DNA from: an uncultured Clostridium sp.
GTDB lineage: Bacteria > Bacillota > Clostridia > TANB77 > CAG-508
Assembly (NCBI GenBank): GCA_900552555.1
Contig: URZW01000019.1
Location: 1 to 28,115, forward strand
Direction of reading: 5' to 3'
Length of the DNA stretch: 28,115 bases
Translations under genes and position numbers: made by a program
Shown here: piece after piece, positions 24,458 to 28,115 of the stretch
Layout of the letters: each line of letters opens with the position of its first letter
How positions within the stretch are numbered: the first letter of the stretch is position 1
The notes under the pieces: model-generated
Database searches by the model: none
Seen by the model: only the letters and a program-made list of their open reading frames with translations
Told to the model about the DNA's origin: nothing

Positions 24458-25174
24458 TGTTGTAACTATTAAATTTGGGGTTGTAACAGATAAACTTGAG
24501 CCAGCATTTTTTGTTTTTCCATGATTATCTATGGCCAAAACATCTATTTTATATGTTGTATTTGCCTTATCTAGTGCAAGGTTGTATGGTAATGATGCAT
24601 TGATTTTTGCAACATTTCCATCTAGCAAAATGATATATCCACTTATAGAACTATTATCTGTAGTTGTTATTGTTCCATCAATATTAATTTTTGCATTAAG
24701 GCCATTTTGTTCTTCTATCTTAATATTAAAATCATTTATTAATTCAGAAGTTGAACTTCCAGATTGAGTATTTCCGCCGGTACTACCTTGTGAAGAGTTA
24801 TTGGCATTGTTTAAATTCAGGATATTGTAATCAGAGTCAACTAAAAAATAGAATGTTTCATTATTTTTTGTCATTGTTATTAATCTGGCAATATCACTTA
24901 CCTTTGTTGTATAGCCACTTATGGTTAGATTATCTAGGTCTTTTAAATTTTTTGTCCCTTGATTTCCAGCTAATATACTAGATAGTTCTGTTGATAATAA
25001 TTCTTGTGCTTGTGCAATTTCGTGTTCTTTTTTTGCTTTTTTACTTTTGTTTATTAAACTATTTTCTCCGCCTATATTTGCGATTGTAATTCCTGCTAAT
25101 ATTAGCATAATAATAATTGTTACTACTAGTGCAACTAGTGTAATACCTTTAGTGTTATTTTTGATTTTTTTCAT
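24026..25174 (-). CDS. type IV prepilin-like protein with C-terminal binding module
   Basis: 382 aa from the ATG at 25174; the frame is open upstream to 25243 but AAAGGAAAA precedes 25174. The N-terminus KNTKGITLVALVVTIIIMLIL is a class-III-type signal: cleavage after Gly, then a long hydrophobic helix. In the mature numbering, the usual Glu5 is Ala, as in several clostridial pilin-like proteins, so incorporation into a pilus is uncertain. An alpha-helical N-terminal segment is followed by a low-complexity linker (SSQGSTGGNTQSGSSTS), an Fn3-like unit (about 165-235) and the 143-residue module shared with the next gene. No pilus assembly or prepilin peptidase genes are in the window. It is the first gene of the minus-strand pair. 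Confidence 0.8.
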   Translation of the reverse strand: MKKIKNNTKGITLVALVVTIIIMLILAGITIANIGGENSLINKSKKAKKEHEIAQAQELLSTELSSILAGNQGTKNLKDLDNLTISGYTTKVSDIARLITMTKNNETFYFLVDSDYNILNLNNANNSSQGSTGGNTQSGSSTSELINDFNIKIEEQNGLNAKINIDGTITTTDNSSISGYIILLDGNVAKINASLPYNLALDKANTTYKIDVLAIDNHGKTKNAGSSLSVTTPNLIVTTLDYPIFTSKGMVNVKYTNPNDSNDFYYDLDLNRNCTAEDALDKAAYDGDDSTYYNGTTPKCKFYYASYTKPYQTCFKIDSNFTGNIVVTLSTSGYWNVPSDGKFLNNNIFHITYYGKNTFWTSDFFGKITGKLYEIYYDGNIE

Positions 25175-25214
25175 AAATTTTCCTTTCTTTTTCTTTTGAT
25201 TTTTATATGTAAAT

Positions 25215-25243
25215 ATATTAGCATAACTGAAATTAATTTGCAA
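25215..25243 (-). promoter_or_regulatory. promoter of the pilin-like/glycine-rich operon
   Basis: On the minus strand, TTGCAA (25243-25238), a 17-bp spacer and TAATAT (25220-25215) with an extended TGC. Confidence 0.65.
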
Positions 25244-25302
25244 GTAAAAATGGGTGCATATTTTTGTATTTTTTTATTATAAAATGCTTGCAAGGAGGAT
25301 AC

Positions 25303-25509
25303 ATGGTTATGAATAAATTGAAGATTCCAGAAAATCATAGCGGAGTAAGTAAAACTTTAAGGTTACCAGAAAATATAGTTGAAGATATACAGAATCTTGC
25401 TAATATAAAAAATCTATCTTTTAATAAAATTGTAATTACTTTATTAGAATTTAGCTTAAATAATTTAGATGAAAGTGATAGAAAAAAGATAGATAAATTA
25501 CAAAAATAA
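25303..25509 (+). CDS. ribbon-helix-helix (Arc/CopG-like) DNA-binding protein
   Basis: About 68 aa from the ATG at 25303, or 66 from the one at 25309; AAGGAGG lies 4 or 10 bp upstream respectively. The core SKTLRLPENIVEDIQNLANIKNLSFNKIVITLLEFSL has the beta strand (KTLRLPE), helix, loop and second helix of the RHH fold. Such proteins dimerise and bind operator DNA, often controlling their own genes or those of toxin-antitoxin or plasmid systems. No toxin gene is adjacent in the same orientation. It is divergent from the pilin-like operon and could regulate it. Confidence 0.75.
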   Translation: MVMNKLKIPENHSGVSKTLRLPENIVEDIQNLANIKNLSFNKIVITLLEFSLNNLDESDRKKIDKLQK

Positions 25510-25514
25510 TTTTT

Positions 25515-25540
25515 GATAGACAAACTGAGTCTATCTTTTT
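25515..25540 (+). terminator. terminator of the RHH gene
   Basis: GATAGAC (25515-25521) with GTCTATC (25529-25535), followed by TTTTT. The last codons of the convergent small gene lie inside the stem. Confidence 0.75.
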
Positions 25541-25797
25541 ATTTCTATAGATATAGTAGTATCATTATCCATATTCAATATTATTTTTTCTGGTTTATAT
25601 ATTATTTTATATATTTGATTCATATTAATTATTATATAATTTTTGCTTTCTTTATCAAAAATTTTTAGCAACTCATATTTAATTTCATAATTAAAATTTT
25701 TTATTTCAAAATTAGATTCTATGAATCCTAACTGTTTAATTATTATATTTTTTGAAATAAAAGTGTTTAAGGTTTCTTTTGATTCTTTAAACTTCAT
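25531..25797 (-). CDS. small unknown protein
   Basis: 88 aa from the ATG at 25797, which has GGAGG 8 bp upstream (an upstream in-frame ATG at 25812 overlaps that ribosome binding site). It is rich in Ile, Lys and Asn (IIIKQLGFIESNFEIKNFNYE), with alternating strand-like segments and no signal peptide or membrane helix. It ends convergently with the RHH gene. Function not recognised. Confidence 0.6.
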   Translation of the reverse strand: MKFKESKETLNTFISKNIIIKQLGFIESNFEIKNFNYEIKYELLKIFDKESKNYIIINMNQIYKIIYKPEKIILNMDNDTTISIEIKR

Positions 25798-26039
25798 ATA
25801 TAGTGCCTCCATATATAATATATTTCCAATTTTTTTATTAATATGCAGTATTTTAGTATTTTTACTAGTTTGGTAAATTGAAGTTGAGTGAATTATAACA
25901 CATATAAATTTTCAATGCAACAAACTAGTTCGAAAAATCGAAAAAATATAAAAACATATAAAAAATTTCAATTAACCAAAGTGGTTTAAAATGATATTTT
26001 TATATAATTTGATTAATTTCAGTAAATAAGGAGAAAAAC
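25798..26039. promoter_or_regulatory. intergenic regulatory region upstream of XRE gene 1
   Basis: Contains widely spaced arms ACTAGTTTG (25864-25872) and CAAACTAGT (25921-25929), a TAGTTCGAAAA motif (25926-25936) that recurs near 28010 as TAGTACGAAAA, and the dyad AACCA-AAG-TGGTT (25974-25986). A TATAAT stands at 26003-26008 with no good -35, so the dyad would overlap the -35 region. This fits repressor-controlled transcription of the XRE gene. Confidence 0.45.
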
Positions 26040-26288
26040 ATGAAATTATCAAATGCTATTAGAAAAAGAATCAAATTTTATTTAAAAGAGAAAGAAATGA
26101 ATGTGTGGAATTTATGTAAGAAAACAGGAATACCTTGTTCCACTATTTCTACTTTTATGAGTGGAAAAACAGAGTTGATAAAATTAGATACTTTACTTCA
26201 TATTTGTGAGGGATTTAATATTACATTGGGTGAATTTTTTACTAATGAAATTTTTAATAATGTGGAGCAAGAAAATAATAAGGATTAA
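26040..26288 (+). CDS. XRE/Cro-type transcriptional regulator
   Basis: 82 aa, essentially one Cro/C1-type helix-turn-helix (about 7-70: NVWNLCKKTGIPCSTISTFMSGKTELIKLDTLLHICEGFNITLGEFF) with a short polar tail. It has no dimerisation or effector domain and is expected to bind operators as a homodimer. AAGGAG precedes the start. The next gene downstream is the Rpn-family nuclease, whose promoter has a 7-bp dyad around the -10; this protein is a candidate for binding there. Confidence 0.85.
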   Translation: MKLSNAIRKRIKFYLKEKEMNVWNLCKKTGIPCSTISTFMSGKTELIKLDTLLHICEGFNITLGEFFTNEIFNNVEQENNKD

Positions 26289-26333
26289 GAGAATAAAAAT
26301 GGTATTTTGTAATTTTTTGTCGAAATGTTTTTC

Positions 26334-26362
26334 TTGACATTTACTGTATAGCATGTTATTAT
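26334..26362 (+). promoter_or_regulatory. strong promoter upstream of the Rpn-family gene
   Basis: TTGACA (26334-26339), a 17-bp spacer and TATTAT (26357-26362) with an extended TGT. The predicted leader is about 130 nt. Confidence 0.8.
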
Positions 26363-26373
26363 GTAGACATGCT
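26350..26373. promoter_or_regulatory. 7-bp dyad around the -10 (operator candidate)
   Basis: AGCATGT (26350-26356) and ACATGCT (26367-26373) are perfect arms flanking the -10 hexamer, positioned to block RNA polymerase when bound. Confidence 0.55.
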
Positions 26374-26437
26374 TTTATACATATTTATTGGAATTAATTT
26401 TGCAACTTAGATGGCACATATTAAAAATTATTTCAAA

Positions 26438-26457
26438 AAATTTTTTCGAAAAAATTT
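26438..26457. repeat. 20-bp perfect palindrome in the leader
   Basis: AAATTTTTTC followed by its exact reverse complement. In RNA it would form a loopless weak stem; in DNA it could be a second protein site. Confidence 0.5.
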
Positions 26458-26498
26458 AGATCGCAAAGATTCAAAAAACACATCAAAACAGGGAGGTA

Positions 26499-27521
26499 AT
26501 GCTTATAAAAAATAAAATAGACTACAAGGTAAATGTTGACAAAAATAAAAATATACAGTATAATAGAAGTGATACAGAAAACTTTACATTAAATAATAAA
26601 AATATGAATAAAAGAATTAACAATGCAGATGACAAAATATATAGAAAAATGTTTGATGTTAAATTTGAGGCAGTTCAATTTATTAATGAAAAATTAAATT
26701 TAAAATTGAGAGAGGAAGAATTAGAAAAGTATAACAGAAGTTTTGTGACAAATGGATTAAGTAATAAAACTGCAGACATCATTTATAAAATAAAAGGGAG
26801 AAATGTGTTTTTTCTATTAGAACATCAAACAAAGAAAGATGTAACAATGCCGTGGAGATTGGTGGAATATAAGGTAGAACTTTTACAAGGTGCAATTGAT
26901 ATTAAGAAAAGAGGAAAAAAGAATTTTAAGATACCATTAGTTATTTCAATTGTGTTATATACTGGAAGAGAGATTTGGAATATAACAGATGAAATTGAAA
27001 AAATACAAGAAAAATTAGAAGGATTTGATGAGGCATTTGGAAAGTATACTTTAATAGATATTAATAAATATAGCGATGAAAAATTATTAAATGAAAAAAC
27101 ATATTTATCAAAAATTTCATTATTGGAAAAATACAAAAGAGATGGAACTTTGGCAGAATGGATAAAGAAAATTTTAAATGAAATTAATGAACATCAAGAT
27201 AAATACAAGGGAGAAGGAAAAGAGGTACTTTATTTAATGATTTCTAAGGTTTTAAAATCCTATTTAGGAAAAGAAAAAACAGAAAGTTTATTATCGAATT
27301 TTGAGAAAGATGGTGAAGATATGCTACAAATTTTAGAAACAATTGAAGAAGAAAAGCAAATGTTTATAGATAGGGGGAAGAAAGAGGGAAAAAGAGAAGG
27401 AAGAAAACTTGAAAAAAATAATATAATAAAAGAAATGCTAAAGAAAAATATGGCAATTGACTTAATAGCAGAAGTAACACATTCAAGCAGAAATAGCATA
27501 ATAAAAATTGCAAAATCTTAA
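26499..27521 (+). CDS. Rpn-family PD-(D/E)XK nuclease/transposase-like protein
   Basis: 340 aa. The PD-(D/E)XK fold (about 44-170) begins at DDKIYRKMFDVKF and shows Asp93 (TADIIY) and Glu108-x-Gln110 (LLEHQTKKD), the catalytic pattern of the recombination-promoting nuclease (Rpn, transposase_31-like) family. The C-terminus (about 285-340) has the lysine/glycine-rich DRGKKEGKREGRK stretch and a small helical domain. Family members cut DNA and promote RecA-independent recombination or act as phage-limiting toxins. The annotated ATG has GGGAGG only 2 bp upstream, which is unusually close. A perfect-consensus promoter lies inside codons 13-22. The true start may be Met36 (26604), just before the fold. 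Upstream is an XRE gene; a convergent second XRE gene follows. Confidence 0.8.
   Translation: MLIKNKIDYKVNVDKNKNIQYNRSDTENFTLNNKNMNKRINNADDKIYRKMFDVKFEAVQFINEKLNLKLREEELEKYNRSFVTNGLSNKTADIIYKIKGRNVFFLLEHQTKKDVTMPWRLVEYKVELLQGAIDIKKRGKKNFKIPLVISIVLYTGREIWNITDEIEKIQEKLEGFDEAFGKYTLIDINKYSDEKLLNEKTYLSKISLLEKYKRDGTLAEWIKKILNEINEHQDKYKGEGKEVLYLMISKVLKSYLGKEKTESLLSNFEKDGEDMLQILETIEEEKQMFIDRGKKEGKREGRKLEKNNIIKEMLKKNMAIDLIAEVTHSSRNSIIKIAKS
26536..26564 (+). promoter_or_regulatory. perfect-consensus promoter inside the Rpn ORF
   Basis: TTGACA (26536-26541), exactly 17 bp, then TATAAT (26559-26564). The start of transcription would be near 26571, upstream of in-frame Met36. Confidence 0.6.
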
Positions 27522-27536
27522 TAAATTATGTTAAAT

Positions 27537-27572
27537 AAAAAAGCAACACCATTATTTGATGTTGCTTTTTTT
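27537..27572. terminator. bidirectional terminator
   Basis: A-run, GCAACA (27543-27548) with TGTTGC (27560-27565), and a T-run. It separates the convergent Rpn and XRE genes; the XRE stop codon lies in the loop. Confidence 0.85.
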
Positions 27573-27935
27573 AAAACTCTCTTCAAGTTGAAGCTTTACT
27601 AAATCATTAGCAAGTCTACTAATAACTTTTTTATTATAGTCATTTAATTGTGAATAATCTTCTAAGAACTTATTATCAACTAAATCTGCAAAAGCAGAAG
27701 AACTTGTATCAATCAAGCCACTAAAAAGAAAATCTGTAGAGATATTAAGTGCATTACACAAACTAACAATAGTAGTAGCACTACCAAAAGCTATACCACG
27801 TTCCAATTGGCTGATATATCTTGGTGATAAAGAAGTTTTTTCTGCAAGAACTTCTTGTGTGTACTTAGTTTTAGTTCTAGCTAATTTCAATTTTTTTCCA
27901 ATATTTTTTCTTAAATTTTTTTCGATTTCTGTCAT
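27552..27935 (-). CDS. XRE-family regulator with C-terminal extension
   Basis: 127 aa. An N-terminal Cro/C1-type helix-turn-helix (about 10-72: LKLARTKTKYTQEVLAEKTSLSPRYISQLERGIAFGSATTIVSLCNALNISTDFLF) is well conserved. A helical tail (about 80-127) probably dimerises. GGAGG precedes the start. Upstream DNA carries ATACT-x6-AGTAT and TAGTACGAAAA, possible autoregulatory sites. Confidence 0.88.
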   Translation of the reverse strand: MTEIEKNLRKNIGKKLKLARTKTKYTQEVLAEKTSLSPRYISQLERGIAFGSATTIVSLCNALNISTDFLFSGLIDTSSSAFADLVDNKFLEDYSQLNDYNKKVISRLANDLVKLQLEESFKKSNIK

Positions 27936-28115
27936 AAAATACCTCCAAATATATAAGAATTATTTAGTTTTGAGTATATCAATCATAATTAAATAATAAC
28001 ACGAAGTATTAGTACGAAAAGATTTAATTTGTAATACTGTTAATAGTATAAAAAATAATTTTAAATATCAGATAAAAAACAGAAGATATTGTAAAAAATT
28101 TTAAATATAAAAATA
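27936..28115. promoter_or_regulatory. upstream region of XRE gene 2
   Basis: No gene seen. It holds the dyad ATACT (28034-28038)/AGTAT (28045-28049) and the motif TAGTACGAAAA (28010-28020) also found before XRE gene 1. No confident -35/-10 pair was assigned on the minus strand. Confidence 0.4.

Noticed and set aside
26499..27521. Insertion sequence carrying the Rpn-family gene
   Set aside because: No terminal inverted repeats or target-site duplication could be found around it; Rpn proteins are usually not part of a classical IS.

Overview
The window is very AT-rich and its genes look like those of an anaerobic, spore-forming, low-GC Firmicute of the Clostridia, probably an uncultured gut-type lineage (inference). 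The support is purine-rich ribosome binding sites, sigma-A-like promoters (TTGACA/TATAAT-like with 17-bp spacers), a CwlD-type spore amidase, pyruvate formate-lyase with its activase, and several surface-protein families typical of such clostridia. No rRNA, tRNA, CRISPR array or classical IS was seen.

Layout. (1) 1-4978: a promoter, a roughly 160-nt structured leader and a 1549-aa thioester (TQXA)/SpaA/DUF11-repeat adhesin. (2) 5050-7038: a two-gene unit, a membrane-anchored protein with Ig-like repeats followed by a degenerate receiver-GGDEF protein, with a clear promoter and terminator. (3) 7116-8655: a CwlD-like amidase and a polysaccharide deacetylase broken by a single-base frameshift. 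(4) 8851-9704: a tandem-OB-fold SSB-like protein with a TTG start, its own promoter and terminator. (5) 9925-14267: a GT-C-like membrane protein, two pseudouridine synthases (RluD and RluB types) and an S1-domain protein. (6) 14324-18316: a winged-helix protein resembling the replication-relaxation family, a secreted protein, and a membrane-anchored protein built from repeated FGE/lectin-like plus Fn3-like modules. (7) 18323-21353, minus strand: pflA and pflB, with a terminator-like hairpin between them and a run of palindromes upstream. (8) 21614-25174, minus strand: a type IV prepilin-like protein and a glycine-rich membrane-anchored protein, both ending in the same-length 432-bp paralogous module. 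(9) 25303-27935: an accessory patch of small DNA-binding proteins (RHH, two XRE), one small unknown, and an Rpn/PD-(D/E)XK-family nuclease with unusual promoter architecture.

How it fits together. About half of the coding sequence is cell-surface or exported material (adhesin, Ig-like protein, modular FGE-like protein, pilin, glycine-rich protein), interleaved with housekeeping RNA modification and fermentation genes. The degenerate GGDEF protein and the adhesin's leader suggest signal-controlled surface expression, but no c-di-GMP riboswitch could be recognised. The least routine parts are the Rpn locus (dyad over a strong promoter, perfect-consensus promoter inside the ORF), the paired pilin/glycine-rich proteins sharing a C-terminal module, the repeated Ca-loop-like FGE modules, and the palindrome-rich regulatory DNA around pfl.
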